The notes under the pieces were generated by a model, which was given only the letters and a program-made list of their open reading frames with translations, did not search any database and was not told where the DNA came from. DNA of 64,000 nucleotides from Kumtagia sp052180275 (lineage in GTDB: Bacteria > Pseudomonadota > Alphaproteobacteria > Rhizobiales > Rhizobiaceae). The stretch covers positions 5,580,001-5,644,000 of the forward strand of contig NZ_CP197465.1 of NCBI RefSeq assembly GCF_052180275.1, written 5' to 3'. Numbering within the stretch: position 1 is the first letter of the stretch; each line of letters starts with the position of its first letter. Below are positions 1-9,410 of this stretch, piece after piece. The position numbers and the translations under genes are program-made.

Positions 1-1
1 C

Positions 2-2149
2 GCATCGGCCTGCTTCGAGGAAATCGGACCGCAATGGAGGAAGCTGACCGAACCTTCCTACATAGACAGCCGGAAAAGCTGGACCGCGATGCGGGCCACC
101 GCGAAGCTGCTCGCGGAAGCGCTGCAGCTCGCACGGCAATTGCGCCGAAGTGAAGATGTCGTCTTGCTGGAGCGCTCGCTGCTCTATCTTGCGGGCAAAC
201 CGGCCGCCGCGACCGCCATATGGACGGTCTGCCATGCGCTCGTCGGGGACAATTCCAACGCCTATGTCAAGGAGACGGTGGACCTCGTCACAAACTCCCG
301 GCGCGATCCGGAAGGCGACGCGGATATCCGCGAGTTCTTCATCTGGGCACGCAGGGTCCAGCGCTTCGACCTGGCGCATGCGATGTACGATCGGCTGCCG
401 GCGCGCTGGAAGGCCTCGATAGGCGTCCCGCAATATGCGGCGATCCTCCAGCAGGAAGGGCAATTTGCCCGTGCTGCCGAGTTGATACGGACGGTGAATG
501 CCAATTTGCTGCGGCAGCCGAGTTCTGTCGATGCCAACTACAGCTGGTCGCAGATCCGCCGGGCGGGCGAACTCGAATTCGCGGCCGAAACCGCGCAGCG
601 CTACAGCAGCGTGCCGCAGCCCAAGGCACCACAGGGTGTGATCTTCTTGGCGCCGCGCGGCATCGTGCAGATGCGATTGTATCCGTTGGTCGTGCTGATG
701 GAGATGAAGAAGAGAGGCTGGGCAGTCATACCGCTCACAAAAGGCGCTCTTCCGCTCGAGCCGACGGGGATCGCCGAGGTCGACCGCTTCCTGGGGTGCA
801 TGACCCTGGACGGACAGATCGACCGCAAGGTTGCCGAGCACTTTCCGGAAGTATCCGGTTTCGAGGCCGATGTCGTTCATGGGCGACTGCGCTGGAACGA
901 TCTCAACCTCGACCATGTCGTCTGGGAAGATGCCGCGATAAACCGCCGGCGCTACAATGTGGACTACACGTGCCCCTCGTTGCGCAGCGTTCTCGGGCGT
1001 CTTGCCCGATGGACCAAGATCCACTGCGCCGTCATCGAGACCGCCAAGAGCACGATCGTCGAGAAGGGGATGCGCTGCGGCTTCCTGATCCTCCAGCAGT
1101 CGCGATTGCCCGACGCCGTGGTGAATTTCCGCCTCCAGCAGGTCGGGGATCCCGATAATTTCTTCTGCGTGCTCACGGCCAACGGCTACGAGAACTACTT
1201 CCTGAATTTCAGTTCGGCTGTTTCCACCAGGACCGCGCTTCGCAACATCACCCGGCATCCCGAGACGCGCGCCGCAAGTTTCCCCCTGCCGGAGGAGTTC
1301 GAAGCATTTTATCGGGCCAATCACGCACGTGTTCCGGAAATGCTGCGTTCCGTGCAGGACATCGCGCGAATCCGTCGTTCCACCGGCGAGCAGGCGGAAC
1401 ACCCACCCGAGGCACAAGCCTGTCGGGAGCGGATTGTCGAATGGCGGAAAAGCGGCGGAAACATTGCCTGCCTGTTCGGCAAGGTCGTATGCGATTCGGG
1501 CGTGCCGTTCGACGGAGGCCCTGCCCATTCGAGCATGAAGGACTGGTTGAATCATGCAATCGAGTCGGTGCGCGGCAGCGATACCCTGCTTCTTATCAAG
1601 CCGCACCCGCATGAGATGCGAAACGAGATCGGCGTCTTCCTGACGGAACGGTTCCTCGATCTCATCGAAACGGACTTGCCGGACAACGTCCTTCTTCTCG
1701 GGCACCGCTGGTTCGACATCCATGATTTGGAAGGACTGATCGATCTTGGGGTGGTCTACAACGGCACCAGCGCAGCCGAGCTTGGCGTGCTGGGCATTCC
1801 CAGCCTGCTGAGCAGCCATTTCGCGCCGACCGACTATCCGATCGGTCACGTCCTGCCGCAGAGCCGGGACCATTTCCGGAAGCTCCTGCGCTTCGAGGAG
1901 CGAGCAATCGCCGTGCCGGACCTTCAGGAACGCGCCGCCGCCTGGCTTACGCTGATGAGCACTGGCGGCGCCTCGCGCGACTATCGATATCACGCGCGGC
2001 CCATCACCAACAAAATCGTCTATCCGCCATGGTGGTTCGTGGAGGACATCGAACGGTACACCGCGCAAGGCGACCCCAACATCGAATTGCTTGCCGAAGA
2101 GATTGCCGCCGCCGACAGCAACGACCCGCACCTGAAAGCCGCCGAGTAA
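2..2149 (+). CDS. Capsule-type GT-B glycosyltransferase-like protein, 5' end outside window
   Basis: The reading frame is open from the first bases of the window, so the true start lies upstream; the first in-window ATG is at 89 and would give 686 residues. The N-terminal ~190 residues are helical and TPR-like. The rest looks like a GT-B glycosyltransferase of the capsule polysaccharide type: a Rossmann-like stretch starts with GVIFLAPRGIVQMRLYP (near base 640), a KPHPHE motif lies near base 1600, and VYNGTSAAELGVLG near 1755 resembles the donor-binding part of KpsS/KpsC-like transferases. The gene precedes kpsC on the same strand with almost no gap, which suggests cotranscription and a role in capsule or K-antigen synthesis. 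Acceptor and donor cannot be read from the sequence. It could equally be a strain-specific capsule glycosyltransferase unrelated to Kdo transfer. Confidence 0.65.
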   Translation, partial: ASACFEEIGPQWRKLTEPSYIDSRKSWTAMRATAKLLAEALQLARQLRRSEDVVLLERSLLYLAGKPAAATAIWTVCHALVGDNSNAYVKETVDLVTNSRRDPEGDADIREFFIWARRVQRFDLAHAMYDRLPARWKASIGVPQYAAILQQEGQFARAAELIRTVNANLLRQPSSVDANYSWSQIRRAGELEFAAETAQRYSSVPQPKAPQGVIFLAPRGIVQMRLYPLVVLMEMKKRGWAVIPLTKGALPLEPTGIAEVDRFLGCMTLDGQIDRKVAEHFPEVSGFEADVVHGRLRWNDLNLDHVVWEDAAINRRRYNVDYTCPSLRSVLGRLARWTKIHCAVIETAKSTIVEKGMRCGFLILQQSRLPDAVVNFRLQQVGDPDNFFCVLTANGYENYFLNFSSAVSTRTALRNITRHPETRAASFPLPEEFEAFYRANHARVPEMLRSVQDIARIRRSTGEQAEHPPEAQACRERIVEWRKSGGNIACLFGKVVCDSGVPFDGGPAHSSMKDWLNHAIESVRGSDTLLLIKPHPHEMRNEIGVFLTERFLDLIETDLPDNVLLLGHRWFDIHDLEGLIDLGVVYNGTSAAELGVLGIPSLLSSHFAPTDYPIGHVLPQSRDHFRKLLRFEERAIAVPDLQERAAAWLTLMSTGGASRDYRYHARPITNKIVYPPWWFVEDIERYTAQGDPNIELLAEEIAAADSNDPHLKAAE

Positions 2150-2154
2150 GAGAT

Positions 2155-4308
2155 TTGGGTCGAGGCGCGAACTCCCAGACCCTTGGATTGCCTGGTTCGG
2201 GGACCGAGTTCACTCATGCCGAACAGACGCCGTCCGATAATTCCTCGCCGGGACAGCCCGGGACGGAAAGCGGTCGTCCAAGGATCGGGCTCGCCTCGCG
2301 CCGCCTGACCCGGCTTGCCAGGATCTCGGAGTTCCTGCACGCCGATGTCTTCCACCTCAAACGTTTCAGCACGCCGCTCTGGCGCAGGAACGTCGAGACT
2401 TGCGACCAGATCGCAGGATGGGGCAGGAAGCCGACATCCTTGAAAGCGCAACGGACCGCGGCCGCGGCCGGCCTGCCGTTCGTCTGCCTGGAAGACGGCT
2501 TCCTGCGCTCCATGGGTTCGGGCAGCAAGGATCCTCCGCTGTCCGTCGTCGTCGACGATACTGGCATCCACTTCGACGCAACCGGCCCTTCGGCGTTGGA
2601 GCGGCTGATTGCCGTACCGCTCTCCGAAGGACAGGCGGAACGGGCGCGGCGGCTGATGACAGCCTGGCAGGAGGGGCGCGTCTCCAAATACAACAGCGCG
2701 CGCGACTATTCCGGCGTGCTGCCGGAGCGGTTCGTGCTAGTAGTCGACCAGACCTACAAGGATGATTCCATCCGCTACGGGCTTGCCGATGTCGCCAGCT
2801 TCCGGCGCATGCTCGATGCTGCCATCCGCGAGAACCCCGGCTGCACGGTTCTGGTGAAGACCCATCCCGACGTCCGCGCCCGCCGCAAGAAGGGCCATTT
2901 TGATCTCAACAAGATCGCGCGGCTGCCGCGCGTCGAGGTGTTGTCAGCCGACTGCCATGCCGCCTCGATCCTCGAAAAAGCCGAGGCCGTCTACGTTGTG
3001 ACCTCGCAGATGGGGTTCGAGGCCCTGATCTGGGGCAAGCCGGTTCGCTGCTTCGGCGTCCCCTTCTATGCCGGGTGGGGGCTTACAACGGATGAGGCGC
3101 CCACGCCTGAGCGCCGGCGCGGTGCGAGCATCGAGCAACTGGTCCACGCAACGCTTGTCGCCTATCCGCGCTACATCGATCCGGAAACCGGCAAGCGCTG
3201 CGAGGTCGAGACCGTTCTCGACCATATCGCATTGCAGCGCCGGATGCGGTCGCGCTTTCCGCCAATCGTGCAGGCCTTCGGCTTCTCGCTCTGGAAGAGA
3301 CCGGCGCTGCGCGATTTCATGGCCGGATCGCAGCTTCATTTTCCCAGCCGTGCAGCGTCAATCCCCTCGGGGGCGACGGTCGCCATATGGGGCAACGTTC
3401 CCAACGAACCCTTGCCGCAGGGCGCCAGCATCATCCGCGTCGAGGATGGTTTTCTGCGTTCGGTCGGGATCGGCGCGGAGTTGAGGCGGCCACTGTCCTT
3501 GGCGCTTGATGCGGAGGGTATCTACTACGATTCCGCCATTCCCTCGACACTGGAGAAAATCCTCGCCGCCGCGGAGTTTGACGACGGCCTGCTGCAGCGA
3601 GCCGCACGGCTGCGCGGGCGGCTCGTCGCCGAACAACTCAGCAAATACAATCTGCGCGCGGAACCTTGGCCCAGGCCGGACACACAGCAACGTGTGGTCC
3701 TCGTGCCGGGCCAGGTCGAAAGCGACGCCTCGATCCGTTTCGGCGCGCCCGGCATCCGGCGCAACATCGATCTGCTGCGCGCCGTACGCGAGGCGCTGCC
3801 CGACGCCCATATCGTCTACAAGCCGCATCCGGATGTGGTGGCCGGCCTTCGCTCTCCCGGAACGGACGAGGCGCGCGCCGTGGAGATCTGCGACGACCTG
3901 GTGACCGACGCTTCGATCGTGCAGATGCTATCGAATGTCGACGAGGTCCATGTGCTGACCTCGCTCACCGGCTTCGAGGCAATCATCCGCGGCAAGGACG
4001 TGACGTGCTACGGCCAGCCCTTCTATTCCGGCTGGGGACTGACGCGCGACATGCTGGAACTGCCCAGGCGCATCCGACGCCTTACGCTCAATGAACTCGT
4101 GGCCGGCAGCCTGATCCTGTACCCGAGCTATGTCAGCCGCAAGACCGGCCGGTTCATCACGCCGGAACAGGCGGTGGACGACCTGCTGGCTTGGCGGGAG
4201 GGAGGCGACGCGGCCGAGACATCGGCAGGCAAGGCCTGGCGCTTCTCCGCCCGCGTCGAGAGATTCTTCAAAAACGTCGCCACGGGCATTCCTTACGTTG
4301 GGCGATAG
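2155..4308 (+). CDS. kpsC: KpsC-like two-module capsule Kdo transferase
   Basis: The protein has two tandem copies of the KpsC/LipA module. Copy 1 has EDGFLRSMG (near base 2491), KTHPD (near 2860) and TSQMGFEALIWGKPV with FYAGWGLT (near 3000-3085). Copy 2 has EDGFLRSVG (near 3445), KPHPD (near 3820) and TSLTGFEAIIRGKDV with FYSGWGLT (near 3960-4040). In characterised KpsC the two modules add alternating beta-Kdo residues to build the poly-Kdo linker on the lipid anchor of group 2 capsules; this role is inferred here. The start is uncertain. An ATG at 2029 would overlap the upstream gene by 121 bp with an arginine-rich, shadow-like peptide. I prefer TTG at 2155 just after the upstream stop, with AAGAGA close in front. 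The gene converges on kpsT. Confidence 0.85.
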   Translation: MGRGANSQTLGLPGSGTEFTHAEQTPSDNSSPGQPGTESGRPRIGLASRRLTRLARISEFLHADVFHLKRFSTPLWRRNVETCDQIAGWGRKPTSLKAQRTAAAAGLPFVCLEDGFLRSMGSGSKDPPLSVVVDDTGIHFDATGPSALERLIAVPLSEGQAERARRLMTAWQEGRVSKYNSARDYSGVLPERFVLVVDQTYKDDSIRYGLADVASFRRMLDAAIRENPGCTVLVKTHPDVRARRKKGHFDLNKIARLPRVEVLSADCHAASILEKAEAVYVVTSQMGFEALIWGKPVRCFGVPFYAGWGLTTDEAPTPERRRGASIEQLVHATLVAYPRYIDPETGKRCEVETVLDHIALQRRMRSRFPPIVQAFGFSLWKRPALRDFMAGSQLHFPSRAASIPSGATVAIWGNVPNEPLPQGASIIRVEDGFLRSVGIGAELRRPLSLALDAEGIYYDSAIPSTLEKILAAAEFDDGLLQRAARLRGRLVAEQLSKYNLRAEPWPRPDTQQRVVLVPGQVESDASIRFGAPGIRRNIDLLRAVREALPDAHIVYKPHPDVVAGLRSPGTDEARAVEICDDLVTDASIVQMLSNVDEVHVLTSLTGFEAIIRGKDVTCYGQPFYSGWGLTRDMLELPRRIRRLTLNELVAGSLILYPSYVSRKTGRFITPEQAVDDLLAWREGGDAAETSAGKAWRFSARVERFFKNVATGIPYVGR

Positions 4309-4353
4309 GCCCATCGCAAGGAGAGCATGAGCCTGCGAGCTGCAGGCCCGACC

Positions 4354-5010
4354 TCAAGCGGAACTGGACGACTCGTAATATTTGATCGCCTTGGTGAGGC
4401 TCGAGAACTCCAGCAGCCGACCGCCTTCGACCACGATTCCGTGCTGGCAGAATTCCTTCATGATCGAACTGCTGTGCGAGACCAGCAGTACCGTCGAATT
4501 CTGCAGCCTTTCCGACAGGACAAGCTTGCTCTTGCGTTTGAACGATGGGTCGCCGACCGCGATCACTTCGTCGATAAGGTAATAATCGAACTGGATCGAC
4601 ATCGAGATGCCGAAAGCCAACCGTGCTTTCATGCCGCTCGAATAGGTCTTGACCGGCTGCTTCATGTAGCTCCCGATCTCGGCGAAATCCTCGACGAAAT
4701 CCAGCAGATCGGAATAGTTACGGCCATATATGCGTGCGACGAAAGCGAGGTTTTCGCGACCGGTCAGCGACGCATGCAGTCCACCGTTGAAGCCGAGCGG
4801 CCACGAGACGCGCGCCGACCGTTCGACTGTCCCGGAATCGGGCATTTCGGCCCCCGAGAGAAGCCTCATGAGGGTCGACTTGCCGGCCCCGTTGCTGCCC
4901 ATGATGGCTATGTTCCTGCCAGGAGCAAAGTCGGCAGTGATACCCTTGATTACGGTCTTGCGTCCCGCCCACGTAGGATAGGATTTTGTGACGTTGTTCA
5001 ATCGAATCAT
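4354..5010 (-). CDS. kpsT: Capsule polysaccharide ABC exporter ATP-binding protein (KpsT/RkpS)
   Basis: A 218-residue ABC ATPase of the polysaccharide-export class. Walker A is GSNGAGKST (residues 38-46), the signature is YSSGMK (123-128), Walker B is YYLIDE (143-148), and the switch His is at 179. The length and the unusual SSGM signature fit KpsT, which powers export of lipid-linked capsule through the KpsM channel with KpsE and KpsD. It lies 93 bp downstream of kpsE on the same strand, matching the rkpR-rkpS order of rhizobial K-antigen loci. The membrane partner kpsM (rkpT), expected next to it, is absent: only 45 bp separate this gene from the convergent kpsC. Confidence 0.93.
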   Translation of the reverse strand: MIRLNNVTKSYPTWAGRKTVIKGITADFAPGRNIAIMGSNGAGKSTLMRLLSGAEMPDSGTVERSARVSWPLGFNGGLHASLTGRENLAFVARIYGRNYSDLLDFVEDFAEIGSYMKQPVKTYSSGMKARLAFGISMSIQFDYYLIDEVIAVGDPSFKRKSKLVLSERLQNSTVLLVSHSSSIMKEFCQHGIVVEGGRLLEFSSLTKAIKYYESSSSA

Positions 5011-5103
5011 GTTTTCAACAAGCCGGTTCCATCGATGTGCGCGCCGCGCCGGAACGAAAGTGCCGTCGATATCGCAATATCCGCGATCAAGATCATTCCG
5101 CGA

Positions 5104-7839
5104 TCAAATCGTGTGATCGCGGATGGCCTGGGCGATGAGATAACCGATAAGCCACACCACGCACAGCGCGAAGAAGGCAACCATCGTGTTGATCATACGC
5201 AACGGATGCAGGGCGATCTCGGGAACGTTCGGTTCGACGGCGATCGCGAAATAGCGGTCCTGCCGGCGCGCTTCGGCCTGCGACGTCTCCAGGGAAGACA
5301 GCGCTGTCGTATAGGCCTTTTCCGCAAACTCCTGTTCCAGTGCGAGCGCGTTGTACTCCGTCAGCTTCGTGGTCAAGGTGCGATCGCCACCGGTTGTGGC
5401 GACACCGCCGGATCCGATCACACGGCGCTTCGTCTCCAATTGGGTCGTGAGCGCTGCGATCTGGCGATCAAGGACCCTGACCGAAGGCGAATCCGTCGTG
5501 ACGGTCGACAGCAAAGCTGCGCGGCGCGAATTGGCCTCGATGATCTGCTGTTCCAGCCCCTGGATGAGGGCGAGTTCGAGCCCCGCCTGGGCGGTAGGAT
5601 CGGTGATCTGCGTCGTATCGCGAAACAGCGCCACGGACTGCCGGGCGGCGACGAGCCGATCCTCGGTTCGAGTCACTTCGCTCTGGGCGTTCGAGATCAG
5701 TTGAAGCCGCGCCTTCGTCGACAGGTCGTTGACAAGTTCGTTGGACACCTTCAGGACCGCGTCGGCTATCGCCGCGGCATCCTGGCCATTGAAGGCCGTC
5801 ACCTCGAATGTGGTGATCGACGTCGTCGAATTGTAGCTCGCGTCGATCATCCAGCGCCAATAGCCGATGAATTTCTCAAGCGGCATGTTGGGATCGATGC
5901 GATAGGCGAAGTCGATGTCGGGCTTCGCAAAGAACTGGCGCACATCGATCCCCAGCTTCTGCTGCATGTCGAGCAGAATCTGCGTCGAATGGATATAGTC
6001 GATGACGATGTAGGCGTCGCCCGCCTGTTCGGTGGCACCCGGTATCGCATTCAGCCCAAGGTTCTCAAGCGTCGAGCGTTCGGTGCCGCGCACGGCGAAG
6101 CGCATCTCCGAGCGGTACTGGTCGGAGGAGATGAAAAGATAATAGAGCCCGATCAGGAAGACCGGCACCAACACAACAGCGATGAAAGAAAGCTGCGCCC
6201 CGCTGACTTTTTTACGAAGGCGCACCAGCAGTCCGAGAGGACTTGCTTCTTCCAAAGTAGGCACAAGCGGGGGGATGACCGGCGTCGGCAACACGGGTTC
6301 CGGAGCCTTGGCGACGGCCGGCGCGGGAGCCTTGGCCACAGCCGGCGCAGGGGCGGCCTTGGCCACAGCCGGCGCAGGGGCCTTGGCGACGACAGGCGCA
6401 GGAGCCTTGGCCACAGCCGGCGCGGGAACCTTGGCGACAGCCGGCGCGGGAACCTTGGCGACAGACGGCGTGGTCGAAGCCGATCTTATTGGGATTACAG
6501 CGGCCGACCGGACCGGAGCCGACGGAGCATTAGCTTCGATAGGCGTCGCCGGCTTGGCGACGATGCTAGGCGCTACCACCGCAGGCTTTGCAGCCAAGAT
6601 TTCCTTCAACGCGATTTTGGCCCGTTTCCAAGTGACGTCAGCTTTCCTGACAGCTAGTTCCGCACGTTTGACTGATTTGGGATCAGAATTTCCAGCGGCA
6701 GCTTTGATTTGCCTGGCGTCTTCCTGCGCCTTCTTCAATGCCGTCTCGGTTTCCTTCACCACACTCTCGGCCTTTGCTTCGGCCGAGAGATCGAACACGC
6801 CTTCAAACGTTGGTGGTATCGTAGAGACGCTTGCCGTTTCGTTGCTCGGTGCCGAAACGGCAGGCTTCGCAGTGGTGAGCGGCAATGGAGTCGATAGCCG
6901 TTCCGCCGTTGCTGGTCGCACGTGCGCAGTTGCTTGCGTTGCGGGCACCCGAGCGGCAACCCTTGCTGCGGCGACCTCAGCAGCGATGCTTGCCAATCGC
7001 GAAAGCCCCGCAGCAGTTCGCGATGTGTCGGAGGCGGCCGGAAATGATGTAGGCGACCTCAATTGGGACTCGCGCCTGTCGATCGCTTTGGCTTCGTCCA
7101 TGGTAGTCTCCACGACTGGCTTTGTCGGCATCAGGGCCGGCCTGTCGACCGCTGTCGGATGTGCAAGAGGTGCCGTGACGTTCCCCGATTGAGCGATCCT
7201 GGCGATAGGATGGGACTGCGACTGCACCGACATCGCCCCGGGGGGCAATTTGTCCCCGGGAAGTGGCGATTTCGTGACCGCATAATCTGGCAGCGGTAGT
7301 ATCGGCGCAGACCTGTCAGCCGTCGGACGGAACATGTCGTTCGTGCGTCGAACTGCTTCGACCGAACCGAGAACGTTCGCGGAAGTTCCGGATCGTGGCC
7401 CCGCTGGGCCGCCTGCTGGCGTCGGCATCGGACTCCGGGCGACGGTCGGTATAACCGGTCTCGGCGACAATGGACCAAGTCCAGGCCCCTGCACAGGGAC
7501 GCCTTGTGGCGCTTGCGGCCGGTCGGCGGCCGGCGGAATTTGCGCTGTCGTCTGCGTCCCGACGGGACGCGACAGGGGCGATGCCGGCGCTGCTGAAGTA
7601 TCTATCCGCCTCGCAGTGGCGGGAATTGCGGACGATAGCCCGGCAAAAAGCTCCGACACCGGCTTCGGCGGGACAAGCTGAGAAGCGGGAGAAACCGGAC
7701 CAGCGCCGGCTGACTCAACCGTCCCCAAGCGCTGACCCACATCGACAGCCGGCGTACGGGGCTGCGCGAAGGCTTCTCCGAAATCCGGATCGAGCCGCAA
7801 CGCTTCAACAATCGCATTGATGGTGTCGTTCTCGTTCAC
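5104..7839 (-). CDS. kpsE: KpsE/RkpR-like capsule export inner-membrane protein with very long disordered N-terminus
   Basis: The C-terminal ~370 residues are a normal KpsE/Wzz-type polysaccharide co-polymerase: a membrane helix (AVVLVPVFLIGLYYLF), a periplasmic domain with long coiled coils (ADAVLKVSNELVNDLSTKAR; LALIQGLEQQIIEANSRRA) and a second membrane helix next to the C-terminus (MVAFFALCVVWLIGYLIAQA). In front of this sits a ~545-residue cytoplasmic extension rich in Pro, Ala and Val, with a helical charged segment (EAKAESVVKETETALKKAQE) and a heptad repeat PAPAVAK. KpsE proteins usually have under 450 residues, so the extension is exceptional. I choose the GTG at 7839 (VNENDTINAIVEAL...), because upstream in-frame codons to 8187 give a composition unlike a protein. 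The gene drives capsule export with KpsT. Confidence 0.85.
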   Translation of the reverse strand: MNENDTINAIVEALRLDPDFGEAFAQPRTPAVDVGQRLGTVESAGAGPVSPASQLVPPKPVSELFAGLSSAIPATARRIDTSAAPASPLSRPVGTQTTAQIPPAADRPQAPQGVPVQGPGLGPLSPRPVIPTVARSPMPTPAGGPAGPRSGTSANVLGSVEAVRRTNDMFRPTADRSAPILPLPDYAVTKSPLPGDKLPPGAMSVQSQSHPIARIAQSGNVTAPLAHPTAVDRPALMPTKPVVETTMDEAKAIDRRESQLRSPTSFPAASDTSRTAAGLSRLASIAAEVAAARVAARVPATQATAHVRPATAERLSTPLPLTTAKPAVSAPSNETASVSTIPPTFEGVFDLSAEAKAESVVKETETALKKAQEDARQIKAAAGNSDPKSVKRAELAVRKADVTWKRAKIALKEILAAKPAVVAPSIVAKPATPIEANAPSAPVRSAAVIPIRSASTTPSVAKVPAPAVAKVPAPAVAKAPAPVVAKAPAPAVAKAAPAPAVAKAPAPAVAKAPEPVLPTPVIPPLVPTLEEASPLGLLVRLRKKVSGAQLSFIAVVLVPVFLIGLYYLFISSDQYRSEMRFAVRGTERSTLENLGLNAIPGATEQAGDAYIVIDYIHSTQILLDMQQKLGIDVRQFFAKPDIDFAYRIDPNMPLEKFIGYWRWMIDASYNSTTSITTFEVTAFNGQDAAAIADAVLKVSNELVNDLSTKARLQLISNAQSEVTRTEDRLVAARQSVALFRDTTQITDPTAQAGLELALIQGLEQQIIEANSRRAALLSTVTTDSPSVRVLDRQIAALTTQLETKRRVIGSGGVATTGGDRTLTTKLTEYNALALEQEFAEKAYTTALSSLETSQAEARRQDRYFAIAVEPNVPEIALHPLRMINTMVAFFALCVVWLIGYLIAQAIRDHTI
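6303..6466 (-). repeat. Intragenic 21-bp tandem repeat encoding PAPAVAK heptads
   Basis: About eight consecutive 21-bp units inside kpsE encode variants of the heptad PAPAVAK (PAPAVAKV, PAPVVAKA, PAPAVAKA), with one unit lengthened by an extra Ala. The units differ at synonymous positions, so the array is not a very recent expansion, but it should be prone to length change by slippage or recombination. The array sits just before the first membrane helix, on the cytoplasmic side. Confidence 0.85.
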
Positions 7840-8318
7840 GCGCCCACCCGCTCTTTGGACTTCAGATATATATTGCCGTTCGCATGGCAGCCAATGACTA
7901 CCAAATTTGTCTAAATCCCGGCAATTAAAGCACAGAAACGCATCGCCCGCTACTTCGGCGGGCAACACCGCAAATCGCTCAATCGATATATACCCCGAAA
8001 CGCTAACGGAATCATCCCCACCGCGGGGGTCAGCATGCAAGCCCATCTCGCGGACAACGAATGCATCACAACTCCTGACGGAGGGCCGGTTCAAAACGCA
8101 CCATCCAATTGACCGCATCAATTGGATTTCCGTGGCAGTCTTCTGAACAACCCAAAATCCTTCGGTCAAAATGGCAGAAAAAGCCACAGTGTTTTATTGA
8201 CAATCTGCCCGTGCCTGACTGAAAGTGCCCGTACCGACGGCGGCAGCTTCTTGCCATGGGCGACGTGGCTTGGAACTCGCGGTTCAAGAAAATAATGAGG
8301 GTGAACAGGAGACTCGAC
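7840..8318. other. 479-bp divergent intergenic region, kpsE / betaine operon
   Basis: The region lies between the divergent starts of kpsE (GTG 7839) and the betaine-type binding protein (ATG 8319), so it should hold promoters for both operons. It is less GC-rich than the flanking genes. A TTGACA occurs at 8197-8202 but no good -10 element follows at the right spacing. Open frames here are short and composition-poor; I see no convincing gene. Confidence 0.6.
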
Positions 8319-9293
8319 ATGTTTCACGACAGGCGCGTGACCGCATCCGTTGCGAAAGCGCTGGCGCTTTCCGCGGCACTTCTTCTTTCAATGTCCGGCG
8401 CCTCCAGCGCGCAGGAATCAGCCGACCCCATAAAACTGACGCTGCATGACTGGACCGGGCAGTTGATCACCACCCAGATCATGGGCGAAGTGCTCAAGAA
8501 GGCGGGCTACAGCGTCGAATACGTGCAGGCGGACTATCTGGCGCAGTTCGCGGGGCTGGAGACGGGCGACCTTCATGTCGCCATGGAAATGTGGGAAACC
8601 ACGGGCCGCGACGCCATGGATGCTTCCACTGCCACCGGCAAGACCGAGGTGTTCGGCCCAACCGGCATGCAGGCCAAGGAAGAATGGTGGTTTCCCGAAT
8701 ACATGAAGGAAAAGTGCCCAGGGCTGCCCAACTGGGAAGCGCTGAAGGACGAGAAATGCGCCGAAGCCTTCTCGACAGCCGAGACCGCGCCAAAAGGTCG
8801 CTATCTCGGCGGGCCGGTGACCTGGGGCGGGTTCGACGACGAGCGCGTCGAGGCGCTCGGCCTGCCCTTCGAGGTGGTGCATGCCGGCACCGACGCCGCG
8901 CTTTTCGCCGAACTGGAATCGGCCTACCAGCGGCAGGCGCCGATCCTGCTGTGGATCTACGCGCCGCACTGGGCGCCCGCCAAATACAAGGGCGAATGGG
9001 TAGCTTTCCCGGAATACACCAAGGAGTGCTACTCGGACCCGAAATGGGGTTCCAACCCGGACGCCGCCTATGATTGCGGCAAGCCGCATGGCGAGATCTG
9101 GAAGGTCGGCTGGGCCGGCGTGAAGGACAAGTGGCCGGGCGCCTACAAGGCGATCAAGGCGTTTTCGCTCAACAATGACGAGATGGGCCAGATGATCACC
9201 AAGGTCGATCTCGACGGCAAGAAGGTCGACGAGGTGGTGACCGAGTGGATCGGCCAGAACGAACCCCGCTGGTCGGAATGGATCAAGAAATAG
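8319..9293 (+). CDS. Glycine betaine/quaternary amine ABC transporter substrate-binding protein (OpuAC/ProX type)
   Basis: A periplasmic binding protein of the OpuAC family, which captures quaternary ammonium compounds. The ATG at 8319 is chosen because AGGAG lies 7 bp upstream and the protein then begins with a clean signal peptide (basic start, ALALSAALLLSMSGASSA, cleavage after AQ or SA). The mature part starts IKLTLHDWTGQLITTQIMGEV and is rich in Trp (WETTG, EEWWFPEYM, GGPVTWGGFDD, LLWIYAPHW). Aromatic cages built of Trp/Tyr are the known betaine/choline-binding device of this family, though the precise cage residues cannot be assigned here. It is the first gene of an operon with ATPase, permease and demethylating oxidoreductases, so the ligand is probably a methylated amine that is catabolised. 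Confidence 0.88.
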   Translation: MFHDRRVTASVAKALALSAALLLSMSGASSAQESADPIKLTLHDWTGQLITTQIMGEVLKKAGYSVEYVQADYLAQFAGLETGDLHVAMEMWETTGRDAMDASTATGKTEVFGPTGMQAKEEWWFPEYMKEKCPGLPNWEALKDEKCAEAFSTAETAPKGRYLGGPVTWGGFDDERVEALGLPFEVVHAGTDAALFAELESAYQRQAPILLWIYAPHWAPAKYKGEWVAFPEYTKECYSDPKWGSNPDAAYDCGKPHGEIWKVGWAGVKDKWPGAYKAIKAFSLNNDEMGQMITKVDLDGKKVDEVVTEWIGQNEPRWSEWIKK

Positions 9294-9410
9294 GCGATCC
9301 ATCCATCCGGACCCGATGATGCCCTGAGTGCGGACGGCTTTCCGGAGGGCCGCTCGCGGGGCTGGTGTTATCCTCCTCCCTGTACGGGCGGACGGAACAG
9401 AGGCAGCCGT

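Noticed and set aside
2029..2154. ATG at 2029 as the start of kpsC
   Set aside because: It would overlap the upstream gene by 121 bp and adds an Arg-rich peptide without resemblance to KpsC; a start after 2149 is more likely.
6303..6466. CRISPR-like array
   Set aside because: The units are contiguous 21-bp coding repeats without spacers, in frame within kpsE, and encode PAPAVAK heptads.
4327..6657. A 776-codon open frame on the plus strand across kpsT and kpsE
   Set aside because: It lies antisense to two clearly recognisable genes, is rich in Arg/His/Gly and has no family resemblance; it is an effect of high GC codon bias.
7907..8146. A 79-codon frame in the kpsE/betaine intergenic region
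   Set aside because: It has no ribosome-binding site and no protein-like composition.
8197..8225. Sigma-70 promoter starting with TTGACA
   Set aside because: The -35 is perfect but nothing like a -10 occurs 16-18 bp later, so it is not counted as a promoter.
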